A stretch of DNA of 46,293 nt from an uncultured Spirochaetia bacterium (GCA_947040495.1 CAMRBQ010000012.1:1-46293); one strand, 5' to 3'; positions 16,718 through 25,450 are shown, numbered from the stretch's first letter. Notes: generated by a model not told the origin, from the sequence alone. Made by a program: numbers and translations.

Positions 16718-17974
16718 TTATTTTTTCATTTCTACTATAAAATCTTCAGATGTCAGTTGCCCGGATATAACTCTTATAAAATTTGCAACTATAGTAGGGA
16801 TTTTATCTTTATTGTATTCAATCCCTGCTGCAAAAGGATATACCTTTTCAAGTTTTGGGAATAAATCCTTTGCATCAGAAAGCTGCACTGGCCAATCTGT
16901 TGTACTTGCAACAGGGGCACCAAATGTGTTTTGAGCAAGTTTCTTATCCCATTCTCCAGTTGTAAGATGTATTATAAGAGCAAAAACTTCATTAGGATAT
17001 TTTGTGTTTTTATTAACCTGAAACCCTTGACTACCATAACTTGTATCATATATTGTATCTGTTCCACCCTCTACAGTAGGATAAAGGAATTGTCCCCATG
17101 GGAAATCTGGTCCTGTTGAAGGCATAATTTCATTTACAAGCCAAGTACCATTTAAATACATTGATACTTCGCCATTTGCTATTTCTTGCTGTCCTTGTGG
17201 GAATTTATTTCCAGCTACATTTGGTGAAATATATCCAAGCTCATACATTTTTTGCCAATCTTGCACAGCCTTTAATACAACAGGGTCATCCCAAAGACCT
17301 TCTAAAACCAACTTTTTCACCCAATCAGACCCCTTGTATTTTGCCAATTGATATCCAAGTAGAACCTGTACATAAGCATCATCAACTGTCATTGGGATAT
17401 AGCCAGCATTTTTTAATTTTGCACATGCATCTAAGAACTCAGCCCATGTTTCTGGATTTTTTGTTATACCAGCTTTTGCAAAATGGTCTTTATTATACAT
17501 TACAGTAAACATGAAAGGCTGATACGGTATTGAATATATTGAACCATCTTTAGAATAAGATTTAGATACTTCAATCAATGACCTCATAACAAAATCTTGA
17601 TAAGGCTTGCCTTCTGTTGTATCATATGAAGCTTCGACATATTCGTCAAGATTAAGACCATATTTGCCCCATGAAACAGTTGTACGCTCTAAATCTTCAT
17701 CCCATAAATCTATTTTTTGCTTATTATCTAGTGCAGGCTGTAACGTTTTTCTTATATCTCTACCATTCCAGTTGATTTCAACTTTGACATCAGGATTTTT
17801 TTCCATGAAATCAGCTATAGCTTGCTTAATAACTTGACCTTGTGGCTCAACCTCATTCCACATCGACCAATAGACAATCTTTTTTTTATCGCCACTATTT
17901 GCGTCTTTGCCTCCACATGAGACTGCCACAAATATTGGCAATAATAATATTAGTAATAAGATAACTTTTTTCAT
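16718..17974 (-). CDS. Sugar-binding lipoprotein (second ABC system)
   Basis: This 418-residue family-1 solute-binding protein has a lipoprotein signal ending VAVSC with Cys20. The mature part starts GGKDANSGDKKK and runs into IVYWSMWNEVEPQG, characteristic of CUT1 binding proteins. Further motifs are GSIYSIPYQPFMFTVMYNKD and GEVSMYLNGTWLVNE. It is first in the minus-strand run down to 9178. AAGGAG precedes the ATG. The binding domain looks oligosaccharide-type, but the ligand cannot be named. Confidence 0.9.
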   Translation of the reverse strand: MKKVILLLILLLPIFVAVSCGGKDANSGDKKKIVYWSMWNEVEPQGQVIKQAIADFMEKNPDVKVEINWNGRDIRKTLQPALDNKQKIDLWDEDLERTTVSWGKYGLNLDEYVEASYDTTEGKPYQDFVMRSLIEVSKSYSKDGSIYSIPYQPFMFTVMYNKDHFAKAGITKNPETWAEFLDACAKLKNAGYIPMTVDDAYVQVLLGYQLAKYKGSDWVKKLVLEGLWDDPVVLKAVQDWQKMYELGYISPNVAGNKFPQGQQEIANGEVSMYLNGTWLVNEIMPSTGPDFPWGQFLYPTVEGGTDTIYDTSYGSQGFQVNKNTKYPNEVFALIIHLTTGEWDKKLAQNTFGAPVASTTDWPVQLSDAKDLFPKLEKVYPFAAGIEYNKDKIPTIVANFIRVISGQLTSEDFIVEMKK

Positions 17975-18062
17975 GACTTAACTCCTTAATTTTTTTATAT
18001 TACATGCTTTTATACATGATATACACATTTGTAAAATAGCATTTGAAACATTGTATTATTAA

Positions 18063-18840
18063 CTATTTTATAAACCTAAACTCCCCAAAAGAAGAATCTA
18101 CATGATAATCAGGATTTTTTGTTTTAGGGTTTACCCATGAAATCCATTTCATATCTATTGTTTCATCATCGTTCATAGAAAATTCTGCTCTATATAAACC
18201 TATTCTCATATATCCATCGGAATTGATTAAATTTAACTGTTTTAATGTATTGATAGGTATCATTGCTTCAAGCGTATAACTATCATCATCTATAGTTGCT
18301 TTAGTTATAAGCCCATCCATATTCCAATCGCTATCAAGATTTCTATAATAAACGACAGAATAATCATGAACTCGAGCAAGTGGGTCTACTTCTATAGTAT
18401 AATATTTAGGCATGCCATTATCACCGGGCTTATCTATACTTGAAGGTTGAGCAAAAAATATTTCGACTCTATCCTCATTATCAACAGTTCTTTCTCCGTT
18501 CCAATCTTTTGCAAAAACGATATCTTTATCATATGAGATAAAGCTAAAATAGAAATTGCCTTCGCTTTGAAATGCCTTGAAAATTGTTTTTTGGAGATCT
18601 AATATTTTGCCAAGGATAATGAAACGAACCTTCTATGGGGCTTATATTATCCCAAATATTTTCATCAAGTACTCCATCAACTATAATTTCAGACATTTCA
18701 TTTGCGACATCATAATGAGAAGTTGACCTCATTGGTACATAGGCGGTTTTATCGGATGTATTGTTATTATTTTGATTTTTTGTACATGATAAAAACAATG
18801 TCGAAAGAATTATTATAAAGATAAATAGAATAGCCTTCAT
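18063..18840 (-). pseudogene. CBM9-like carbohydrate-binding lipoprotein, interrupted by a 1-base frameshift
   Basis: Two frames, 18544-18840 and about 18063-18600, join into one 258-residue protein if a single base is removed from the six-base T/A run at 18587-18592. The N-terminal part has a lipoprotein signal ending FLSC (Cys19) and IIVDGVLDENIWDN, the opening of CBM9/DOMON-like carbohydrate-binding domains. The C-terminal part contains EGNFYFSFISYDKDIVFAKD, NEDRVEIFFA, YYTIEVDP, ESMIPINTL-like YTLEAMIPINTL and a closing FGEFRFIK strand. Without correction the protein stops after 98 residues. It may be a pseudogene, a sequencing indel or a switchable gene. A strong promoter is present, which argues against long-standing decay. 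Confidence 0.75.
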
Positions 18841-18901
18841 AAAATCTTAGACTCCTTAAAATATTTTTTAGATTATAACAGAAAATAAGAATCTCTTAAT
18901 G

Positions 18902-18922
18902 CTATACCTAATTTAAGTATAG
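18902..18922. promoter_or_regulatory. Inverted repeat overlapping the CBM9-gene promoter
   Basis: CTATAC (18902-18907) and GTATAG (18917-18922) are separated by nine bases. They cover the -10 box and start region of the minus-strand promoter, as an operator might. Its factor is unknown. Confidence 0.3.
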
Positions 18923-18944
18923 TTTTTTATTTTTTGATTGTCAA
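18916..18944 (-). promoter_or_regulatory. Sigma-70-type promoter of the CBM9-like gene
   Basis: On the minus strand TTGACA (18939-18944), a 17-base spacer and TATACT (18916-18921) are near consensus. The leader to the ATG at 18840 is about 70 bases. Confidence 0.7.
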
Positions 18945-19028
18945 TATGTAAAAAAAATATTTATAAATTTAATCATTTACATATGTTAATATTATTCTGG
19001 CAGATTGAAGACAAATAGAATAATTTTA

Positions 19029-19054
19029 TATTTTAACTTTACATTTTAACTTTA
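19029..19054 (+). repeat. Tandem 13-base direct repeat upstream of the LRR gene
   Basis: ATTTTAACTTTAC occurs twice back to back, ending 43 bases before the LRR start codon. It could affect promoter spacing or bind a protein. No role is established. Confidence 0.5.
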
Positions 19055-19097
19055 CATATTATATTTCAGGTAAGTGATATATATAAAGGAGTGTATT

Positions 19098-19955
19098 ATG
19101 CATAAGAGATTAATTTTTTGGGATTCTAAAATTCGTCTTATTTTTGTGATTTTTGTGATTTCGTTAATGATGATTAGTTGTGGAGAGCAATCTACCAACC
19201 CTACCGACCCTCCCAAGCCTATCTACCCTCCCAATCCTACTGAGCCTAGTGTAGAATTTACGCTTGCAACAGTTCCTACAACTTTGCCAGTTGAAAATGT
19301 TTGGATAATTACAGACAGCGGTTCGCCACTAACAGCCGAATTTATTGATTTAAAAAGGATTTTACACATTGATGCAGCAACACGTAAAATTAAACTTGAG
19401 TTTCCGAATATTGAAGTAATTCCTGTGGATGCTCTTCATGTTGGTAACGATGACACTGCTCCAATTATAAGTATTGTTTCTGTTAGTGCCGAAAAAGCCA
19501 CAATTATTGAAAATCAGGCATTTCGGAACAGCACTGCTTTGACGACTGTTAGTTTTCCAGTAGCTATAAGCATTGGATATTCTGCGTTTATGAACTGCCA
19601 TTCGTTGATTAATATTAGTCTTCCTAAAGCCGAAAGTATTGGAAATTCTGCATTTCATAACAGTGCTACTTTGACGACTGTTGATTTTCCAGTAGCTACA
19701 AGTATTGGCAATAATACATTTTCTTCCTGCCCTGCTTTGGAGGAGGTTGATATTCCTTTGGCTATAACTATTGCATCTGCTGCGTTTGCTTCCTGCGATG
19801 CTTTGAATTATATGGTTATTGCGATATCGTCTGATTCACTAAGTTTACATTCTGATGCATTTAGTGGCACAGCTACAGAGAATGTTAGAATTGCTACTCT
19901 TGAAGCTAATAAGAGTAAATTTAGAGCGAATGGCTGGGGGTTTACGTTTTTGTAG
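19098..19955 (+). CDS. BspA-type leucine-rich-repeat lipoprotein
   Basis: This 285-residue surface-type protein has a lipoprotein signal ending MMISC (Cys28), a Pro/Asn/Thr-rich linker (about 30-52, with PTDPP and PPNPTEP), a short N-terminal domain, and at least four BspA/LRR_5 repeats of about 23 residues. Each repeat carries a variant of SIG..AF..C..L..V..P.A (about residues 130-250). Such repeats mediate binding to host or bacterial surfaces in other spirochaetes and oral bacteria; the ligand here is unknown. The start at 19098 is chosen because AAAGGAG lies seven bases upstream, whereas the upstream ATG at 19074 lacks a site. A terminator follows. Confidence 0.85.
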   Translation: MHKRLIFWDSKIRLIFVIFVISLMMISCGEQSTNPTDPPKPIYPPNPTEPSVEFTLATVPTTLPVENVWIITDSGSPLTAEFIDLKRILHIDAATRKIKLEFPNIEVIPVDALHVGNDDTAPIISIVSVSAEKATIIENQAFRNSTALTTVSFPVAISIGYSAFMNCHSLINISLPKAESIGNSAFHNSATLTTVDFPVATSIGNNTFSSCPALEEVDIPLAITIASAAFASCDALNYMVIAISSDSLSLHSDAFSGTATENVRIATLEANKSKFRANGWGFTFL

Positions 19956-19983
19956 AATAGTAAAAATTAATAATAATAATTTG

Positions 19984-20017
19984 AATGGGTGCTTTTAATC
20001 GAGCGCCCATTTTTTTA
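19984..20017 (+). terminator. Rho-independent terminator after the LRR gene
   Basis: AATGGGTGCT (19984-19993) pairs with AGCGCCCATT (20002-20011), including one G-U, and is followed by an eight-base T-run. Confidence 0.85.
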
Positions 20018-20141
20018 ATTATAATAATATTAAATTACTTGTTAACATAATTTTTATATTTTATATTGACAACAATATTTAAAAGTATTATACTGATTTT
20101 GGAATTGTTTAATTTTAAGAAATAATATGGGAGTGTACAGT

Positions 20142-20990
20142 ATGATAAAAAAAGGTATAAATATTTGGTCTTTTCCTGCAACTAGTTCATTAAAAGATAT
20201 ATTTACTATTGCCAAAGACGCGGGCTTTGAGGGTATAGAGCTTAGTCTTACAGAAGAAGATTTGACTAAGAGTGAAAAAGATATACTAGAAACAAAAAAA
20301 ATGGCTTCTGATATGGGGCTTGCTATTCCTAGTTTTGCTTCAAATCTTGCTTGGGGCAATCCGATGACATCTTCGGATAAGTCTATAAGGGATAGGGCAT
20401 TTGTTTATATAAAGAGACAGATTGAAGTTGCTTCTATGCTAGGTGCTGATACAATATTACTTGTTCCCGGCTATGTTGCTGTTGATTTTATCGAAGGGAC
20501 TGAAGTTGTAGAATATGAGGATGCCTACTCGAGGGCGAAGGATTGTATTTCTAAGTTAGTTGATACAGCAAAAGAATATAAAGTGTCTATTGGTATTGAA
20601 AATGTTTGGAATAAATATTTACTTTCACCACTTGAGATGCGTGATTTTATAGATTCGTTCAAAAGTGAATATGTCGGTTCATATTTTGATGTTGGCAATG
20701 TTATATATAGTGGTTATGCCGAGCAATGGATAAAGATATTGGGCAAACGAATAAAAAAAGTGCATTTCAAAGATTATAGAAAAAACCCTGGTACACTTGG
20801 TTCTTTTGTAGATATACTTTCAGGCGATGTGAACTATCCGGCTGTTATGGAAGAACTTGGCAAGATAGGCTATGATTCGTATTGTACAGGCGAGATGATT
20901 CCTCCATATACGCATTATCCATATCAGATAATATATAATACATCATCATCTATGGATGCTATATTGGGAAGAAAAAAGTTTCCTTGCTAG
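20142..20990 (+). CDS. Sugar phosphate isomerase/epimerase family TIM-barrel protein
   Basis: This 282-residue cytoplasmic protein belongs to the xylose-isomerase-like TIM-barrel (AP endonuclease 2) family, which includes hexulose-6-phosphate isomerases, tagatose 3-epimerases and inosose isomerases. Supporting motifs are FEGIELSL, LGADTILLVPGY, IGIENVWNKYLLSP, SYFDVGNVIYSG, KKVHFKDYR and CTGEMIPPY, which place the metal-binding Glu, Asp, His and Glu residues. The start at 20142 is preferred over 20127 because GGGAG lies eight bases before it. It is 61 bases upstream of a Gfo/Idh/MocA gene, so the two probably form a short pathway acting on one sugar or polyol. Confidence 0.87.
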   Translation: MIKKGINIWSFPATSSLKDIFTIAKDAGFEGIELSLTEEDLTKSEKDILETKKMASDMGLAIPSFASNLAWGNPMTSSDKSIRDRAFVYIKRQIEVASMLGADTILLVPGYVAVDFIEGTEVVEYEDAYSRAKDCISKLVDTAKEYKVSIGIENVWNKYLLSPLEMRDFIDSFKSEYVGSYFDVGNVIYSGYAEQWIKILGKRIKKVHFKDYRKNPGTLGSFVDILSGDVNYPAVMEELGKIGYDSYCTGEMIPPYTHYPYQIIYNTSSSMDAILGRKKFPC

Positions 20991-21051
20991 TTTATAAATA
21001 TTAGTATTGTTTTTTAATCGATAGAAATTATTTTTTATTTAGGAGTGTTTT

Positions 21052-22053
21052 ATGCCGAATGTTGCTATAGTTGGTGGTGGATTCATGGGGACAACCCATG
21101 CCAAAGGATACAAAAATATAGGTGTTAATGTAGTTGCTATTGCGGATATAGATAAAAAAGCTATGGACGATTTTGTTGCTACATATGCTTGTAAGGGTTA
21201 TTCTTCTGCAAGTGAGATGCTTAAGACAGAGGGTAGTAATATAGATTTTGTTGATATATGTATACCGACATCTTCACATGAAGAGATGGTTCTTCTTGTG
21301 GCAGAACATGATAAACATATACTTTGTGAAAAGCCATTCTCGTTAACATTAGATTCTGTTGATAGAATGCTTGCTGCTGTTAATAAAAAAGATAAAATAT
21401 TTATGATAGGGCAGGTGCTACGTTTTTGGCCTGAATATGTACAGATAAAAAAATGGGTAGATGAAGGTATCTTTGGTGATATAAGACTTGTATCAGCTTT
21501 TAGATTAGGGCAACATCCAACAAACCCTTGGTATGCAGATGCAAAACAAAGTGGTGGTGGTGTATATGATTTACATGTGCATGATATTGATTTTTTATGC
21601 TACTTGTTTGGAGATGTTAGCGAAGTCTATGCTACTGGAAAAAAAGCCTCTAATGGTTGTTATAATTTTGTAAATAGTACACTCCGATTTAAAAATGGTG
21701 TGAACGCAACGGCTGAAGTGGCTTTTGGTATTACAGATAACTATCCATTTTCTATGAATCTACGTGTTGTTGGCGAAAAAGCGACTGCTGAGTTTTCATT
21801 CTCGGCAGGTTTTAATCTTGAAGATTTATCATCTGCTAAAAATAGTCTAGTGTTATATCAAAATGGTAAAGAGCCAGAGAAACAAGAGGCAAGTACTCGT
21901 GACCCATATGAGATGGAAGTTGAGTATTTTTCAAATTGTGTAAAAGATAATAAAAAGGCCATTGTTGCAGACCCTTTGGATGTAAGGCGTTCTATTGAGG
22001 CAGTATGTGCTGTGGTTAAATCTTTGGATAGTGGAAATATTATTAAAATATAA
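21052..22053 (+). CDS. Gfo/Idh/MocA-family oxidoreductase
   Basis: This 333-residue NAD(P)-dependent dehydrogenase has the nucleotide-binding loop VGGGFMGTTHAKGY from residue 7. The family EKP motif is HILCEKPFSLTL, near residues 90-101. The C-terminal domain contains SGGGVYDLHVHDIDFLCYLFG, with the catalytic-region His/Asp residues. Such enzymes oxidise or interconvert sugars and polyols. AGGAG precedes the ATG. It shares RFWPEY and DLH.HDIDF segments with the 28805-29809 gene, so the two are paralogues. It is probably co-transcribed with the isomerase gene upstream. Confidence 0.9.
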   Translation: MPNVAIVGGGFMGTTHAKGYKNIGVNVVAIADIDKKAMDDFVATYACKGYSSASEMLKTEGSNIDFVDICIPTSSHEEMVLLVAEHDKHILCEKPFSLTLDSVDRMLAAVNKKDKIFMIGQVLRFWPEYVQIKKWVDEGIFGDIRLVSAFRLGQHPTNPWYADAKQSGGGVYDLHVHDIDFLCYLFGDVSEVYATGKKASNGCYNFVNSTLRFKNGVNATAEVAFGITDNYPFSMNLRVVGEKATAEFSFSAGFNLEDLSSAKNSLVLYQNGKEPEKQEASTRDPYEMEVEYFSNCVKDNKKAIVADPLDVRRSIEAVCAVVKSLDSGNIIKI

Positions 22054-22065
22054 AATTTGCTTATA

Positions 22066-22105
22066 AACGAATGATAGGGCATGATTTGCTGCTGTATCAT
22101 TCGTT
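22066..22105. repeat. Perfect 11-base inverted repeat
   Basis: AACGAATGATA (22066-22076) is the exact reverse complement of 22095-22105, with an 18-base loop. It lies 13 bases after the Gfo/Idh/MocA stop codon and has no T-run. It might end or protect that transcript, or be a protein site. Confidence 0.55.
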
Positions 22106-22120
22106 CATAATAAAGTATAT

Positions 22121-22157
22121 AAAAAAGCGTCTCCCTATAAAATAAGGAAACGCTTTT
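22121..22157 (-). terminator. flaB terminator
   Basis: Arms 22123-22134 and 22146-22157 form a 12-base stem with one mismatch. On the minus strand the stem is followed by a T-run (plus-strand A-run 22121-22126), 26 bases after the flaB stop. Confidence 0.85.
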
Positions 22158-22182
22158 AATATCTTTTTTATTTCAGATATAA

Positions 22183-23055
22183 TTACTGTAGTAACTGTAA
22201 AGCAGCTTGAGGAATCTGATTTGCTTGGGCCAACATAGCAACGTTAGCTTGATTAAGAATCTGATCTCTTGCAAGTTTAACAGAAGCTTCAGCCATATCT
22301 GTATCACCAATTCTAGATTCAGCGGCAGTTGTATTTTCATAAGCTACCATTAAACCTTCAGCTGTCATTTCTAATCTGTTTTGATAAGCACCTAAGTCAG
22401 CACGCTGCTTTAGTACTTTCATAAGAGCAGTGTCTACCATACCTATAACGGTGTTTGCTTTATCAGAAGTAGAGATACTTATGAATGTAGCAACTTCAGA
22501 ACTTCCTGCTGCATTTTTAAGGCCAAGACCTTGACTACTCATAGTTCCAACATAAAGTTTTGTTCTTTCGTCCATGTTAGCACCGATTTGTAGCCACATA
22601 GAAGCAGCTGGGGTATTTTCTCCAGTAAATCTAGCAAAACGCCCTGTAAGCATATTGATTCTGTTAAACTGTGCATGTGAAGCAACACGGTCTATTTCGT
22701 CAATAAGTTGAGATACTTCGACTTGGATATATAATCTATCTTCGTCAGAGTAGATACCATTAGCAGACTGTACAGCAAGCTCACGAACACGCTGTAGTAT
22801 TTGTACTGTTTCTTCTAGATATCCTTCAGTTGTTTGAATAAAAGAAATACCGTCTTGAGTGTTTCTTTCAGCTTGTCTTAAACCACGCATTTGAGTTATC
22901 ATCTTTTCAGAAACAGCGAGACCTGAGGCGTCATCTCCCGCTTTATTGATTCTTCTTCCGCTTGAGATACGGGCAAAATCGTCCTGAAGAGCGACTTGGC
23001 GAAATTTAAGAGTCCTTTGCGAATTAATCGCACTGATATTGTGGTTGATTACCAT
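22183..23055 (-). CDS. flaB: Spirochaetal flagellin, periplasmic core protein FlaB type
   Basis: This 290-residue protein forms the core of the flagellar filament, which in spirochaetes rotates in the periplasm. The N-terminus [18 protein letters not shown] and the following [22 protein letters not shown] are D0/D1 flagellin hallmarks. The middle has [20 protein letters not shown] and NMLTGRFAR, typical of spirochaete FlaB. The C-terminal [22 protein letters not shown] completes the coiled-coil D0. There is no signal peptide, as expected for export by the flagellar type III system. GGAGG precedes the ATG and a terminator follows. Spirochaetes often have several FlaB genes; only this one is in the window. 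Confidence 0.96.
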   Translation of the reverse strand: MVINHNISAINSQRTLKFRQVALQDDFARISSGRRINKAGDDASGLAVSEKMITQMRGLRQAERNTQDGISFIQTTEGYLEETVQILQRVRELAVQSANGIYSDEDRLYIQVEVSQLIDEIDRVASHAQFNRINMLTGRFARFTGENTPAASMWLQIGANMDERTKLYVGTMSSQGLGLKNAAGSSEVATFISISTSDKANTVIGMVDTALMKVLKQRADLGAYQNRLEMTAEGLMVAYENTTAAESRIGDTDMAEASVKLARDQILNQANVAMLAQANQIPQAALQLLQ

Positions 23056-23108
23056 AATGGTTCCTCCGTGAAATATTTACAAGTTCATCCTTGAACAAGT
23101 TATGTTTA

Positions 23109-23136
23109 GTTTCGTCATAAAAATATTTAATCTTTA
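23109..23136 (-). promoter_or_regulatory. Possible sigma-28-type promoter of flaB
   Basis: On the minus strand TAAA (23133-23136), a 16-base spacer and GACGAAAC (23109-23116) resemble TAAA-N15-GCCGATAA, with five of eight matching -10 bases and a spacer one base longer. It lies about 50 bases before the ATG. Confidence 0.35.
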
Positions 23137-23171
23137 ATTCTATTTTAAAATTTTTATGAAATTTTTGATAA

Positions 23172-23208
23172 AAAAAGCCTTGAAATAATTGCTATTTCAA
23201 GGCTTTTT
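23172..23208 (-). terminator. groES terminator
   Basis: A perfect 16-base stem (23172-23187 with 23193-23208) has a 5-base loop and a T-run on the minus strand. It lies 22 bases after the groES stop. The A/T-flanked stem could work in both directions. Confidence 0.88.
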
Positions 23209-23229
23209 GATTTTAATTATTTAATTAAA

Positions 23230-23496
23230 TTATTTTAATACAGCTACAATCTCTTCATTTTTTACTATTAAATACTCGATATCATTTTCTTCAATCTGTA
23301 TTCCAGCGTATTTATCATATATTACAATATCGCCTTTTTTTACTTTAATGTCTTCACAATCACCAATTTCAACGACTTCAGCTTTTTGTGTTTTTTCTTT
23401 AGCTGTATCTGGTAGTATTATGCCTGCAGTAGTTTTTGCTGCTTGTTCTAATACTCTCAAAAGTACCCTATCACCTAATGGTTTAATAGATGCCAT
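23230..23496 (-). CDS. groES: Co-chaperonin GroES
   Basis: This 88-residue protein caps the GroEL chamber during protein folding. It shows ASIKPLGDRVLLRVLE at the start, the mobile-loop region KTTAGIILPDTAKEK (about 21-35), GDIVIYDKYAG and the terminal EEIVAVLK. Length is slightly under the usual 95. AAGGAG lies before the ATG. groEL is not adjacent, so the gene stands alone between its own promoter and terminator. No CIRCE element (TTAGCACTC/GAGTGCTAA) was seen upstream, so HrcA control is not supported. Confidence 0.95.
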   Translation of the reverse strand: MASIKPLGDRVLLRVLEQAAKTTAGIILPDTAKEKTQKAEVVEIGDCEDIKVKKGDIVIYDKYAGIQIEENDIEYLIVKNEEIVAVLK

Positions 23497-23550
23497 ATAT
23501 TTTTCTCCTTTAATTTTACATTTTAATTTTTGAACTTATTTTGATAAGAA

Positions 23551-23578
23551 TTATACTATAATTTTCAAAAAAGTCAAA
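23551..23578 (-). promoter_or_regulatory. Sigma-70-type promoter of groES
   Basis: On the minus strand TTGACT (23573-23578), a 16-base spacer and TATAAT (23551-23556) precede groES by about 55 bases. Confidence 0.7.
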
Positions 23579-23607
23579 CAACCAAGTACACCATTACAAT
23601 GAGTAGA

Positions 23608-25338
23608 TTAAGCATCAGCAGGCTTTGTATATATTGATTTACCTTCTTTTATAGTTTCTAATACCTGTATTTCTGCTATATCCATTTTATCAACCTCTAG
23701 TGGATTTTCTGAAAGCACTACAAAGTCAGCAAGCTTACCAACTTCAATTGAGCCTTTGCTATCTTCTTCAAAACTTTGATATGCACTCCAAATTGTCATA
23801 GCTTTTAATGTATCATATACACTTGGGCTTTGTTCCTTGCTGCCTATATCTTTACCATCTCTTGATATTCTATTTACAGTAGCCCATATTGTCATCATGG
23901 CGTTTGGAGGTACTATAGGGGCATCATGGTGGGTTGTAAACATCATGCCTTCTTCTAATGCCCAACCAGTAGGAGAGATATGATTTACACCGGGTTCGCC
24001 TATAGTTTGTTCGCTATGCCAATCTCCCCAATAATATGTATGAAGAGGGTATAGTGAAGGAAATATATTTAATTCAGCCATTTTTTTAATATGTTCTTTT
24101 CTTGCAAATTGTCCATGTATAAGAACAGGGCGATAATCATTTGTCCCATATTTTTTGATAGCCTTTTCTACAGCCTCAATAAATAGTTCAATTGCAGCCT
24201 CTCCATTAGCATGAGCTTGTACCTGCCAATTGTTTTTAAATGCCAAATCTATTTTTTCAATAGCATCTTCTCTAGACACTGCGGGGTATCCCATATAATT
24301 ACTGTCTTGCCCTTGTGGTGGGACTACATATGGCGTGTCTCTCCAAGCAGTTTTCGCCTGTGGTGAACCATCAAGACTTATCTTTATACCGCCAATACGA
24401 TAGCGTTTGCCTTTTTCATATGTTTTGCTTGCATTTGTTATCGCATTAGGAGCCATAAATACATCGGGGAACACAATAACATCTATATCGAGCCCTTTGT
24501 TTTTAGAAAAGCTTTCCATTAAATCGACTTGCCCCTCGCCTGCTCGTGCTTCTTGGGTAGTTGTATAGCCATAGCTAATCATAGTATCAATGCCTTTTTC
24601 AAGCATATCTTCAGAAAACTCTTGTTTTACATTTAATATAGTGCCTAGGGCTATAAAATGAGACATTTCTTCTAATACTCCATTTGGTTCTTGAGTATCA
24701 CTAATTCTTTGTATGACTCCACCCTGTGGATTTTCTGTATTAGAATTAATATTAAGCAGTTCTAATGCTTTACTATTGGCAACCGCTACATGCCCTGATT
24801 GATGTATTAAATATACTGGCTTATCTGGGAATGCCTTATCTAATTCAAATTTATTTGGATGGCGTTTTTCTTTAAGTTGGGCATCATCATAACCCGAGCC
24901 TACAATATAGCCTGTTTCTTTATATAACTCTGGGTTAGTTTCATAGTAATCTTTTAGTATATTTATTGCCTCATCAACACTACTAGCATTGCCGTCTGGT
25001 GATGGGTATAGGTTTGCTGACATATATTGAATACCTACAACGAATACATGGCTATGTGGGTCTACAAAACCCGGTAGCATCGTATTGCCTTCTAAGTCTA
25101 TCAATTTGGTATTTTTACCCTTAATATCCAGATTGTCTATGTCTGAAAAATTACCAACATAGATAATTTTTCCGTCTTTTACAGCGACAGATTCTACTTC
25201 TTTATTTTTGTCATCCATAGTCAATATCATGCCATTATGGTAGATGCTGTCTGCATATTTTCCATTGTCTTTTTCATTATTTTTTTTACTACATGAGAAG
25301 AAAGACAATAAACAAACAAATAATAATAAAATTTTCAT
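23608..25338 (-). CDS. YtcJ-like amidohydrolase (amidohydrolase 3 family) lipoprotein
   Basis: This 576-residue metal-dependent hydrolase of the amidohydrolase superfamily starts with a lipoprotein signal ending SFFSC (Cys16). ADSIYHNGMILTMDDKNKEVE and LPGFVDPHSHV (first metal-binding HxH) follow. Later come QVQAHANGEAA, MFTTHHDAPIVPPN and a C-terminal DFVVLSENPL beta-sandwich segment. The gene starts at 25338 because that Met opens the signal peptide and AGAGG lies upstream; the frame continues upward without support. YtcJ relatives have unknown amide or cyclic substrates. A lipid-anchored form suggests a role at the envelope, perhaps in scavenging. It lies 112 bases after the AAA+ gene. Confidence 0.87.
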   Translation of the reverse strand: MKILLLFVCLLSFFSCSKKNNEKDNGKYADSIYHNGMILTMDDKNKEVESVAVKDGKIIYVGNFSDIDNLDIKGKNTKLIDLEGNTMLPGFVDPHSHVFVVGIQYMSANLYPSPDGNASSVDEAINILKDYYETNPELYKETGYIVGSGYDDAQLKEKRHPNKFELDKAFPDKPVYLIHQSGHVAVANSKALELLNINSNTENPQGGVIQRISDTQEPNGVLEEMSHFIALGTILNVKQEFSEDMLEKGIDTMISYGYTTTQEARAGEGQVDLMESFSKNKGLDIDVIVFPDVFMAPNAITNASKTYEKGKRYRIGGIKISLDGSPQAKTAWRDTPYVVPPQGQDSNYMGYPAVSREDAIEKIDLAFKNNWQVQAHANGEAAIELFIEAVEKAIKKYGTNDYRPVLIHGQFARKEHIKKMAELNIFPSLYPLHTYYWGDWHSEQTIGEPGVNHISPTGWALEEGMMFTTHHDAPIVPPNAMMTIWATVNRISRDGKDIGSKEQSPSVYDTLKAMTIWSAYQSFEEDSKGSIEVGKLADFVVLSENPLEVDKMDIAEIQVLETIKEGKSIYTKPADA

Positions 25339-25450
25339 AAAAATTATATACCTCTTTTGTATTATAAAATATAGTTTGATAAGAATATCATATTTTTTAA
25401 TAAAATAAAACATTAAAAATGAATATATATATATATAGGGATATTTCTAA

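Noticed and set aside
17161-17508. Open frame on the plus strand within the sugar-binding lipoprotein gene
   Set aside because: It is antisense to a clear solute-binding protein and has no ribosome site or recognisable domain.
20054-20359. Minus-strand frame opposite the sugar isomerase start
   Set aside because: It is antisense to the isomerase gene and has no ribosome site or domain.
23497-23607. CIRCE/HrcA element upstream of groES
   Set aside because: No TTAGCACTC-type inverted repeat is present; only a sigma-70-type promoter was found.
25424-25437. AT dinucleotide run as a switchable tract
   Set aside because: It is short, lies beyond the AAA+ gene and not in a promoter spacer or coding frame, and is unremarkable for this base composition.
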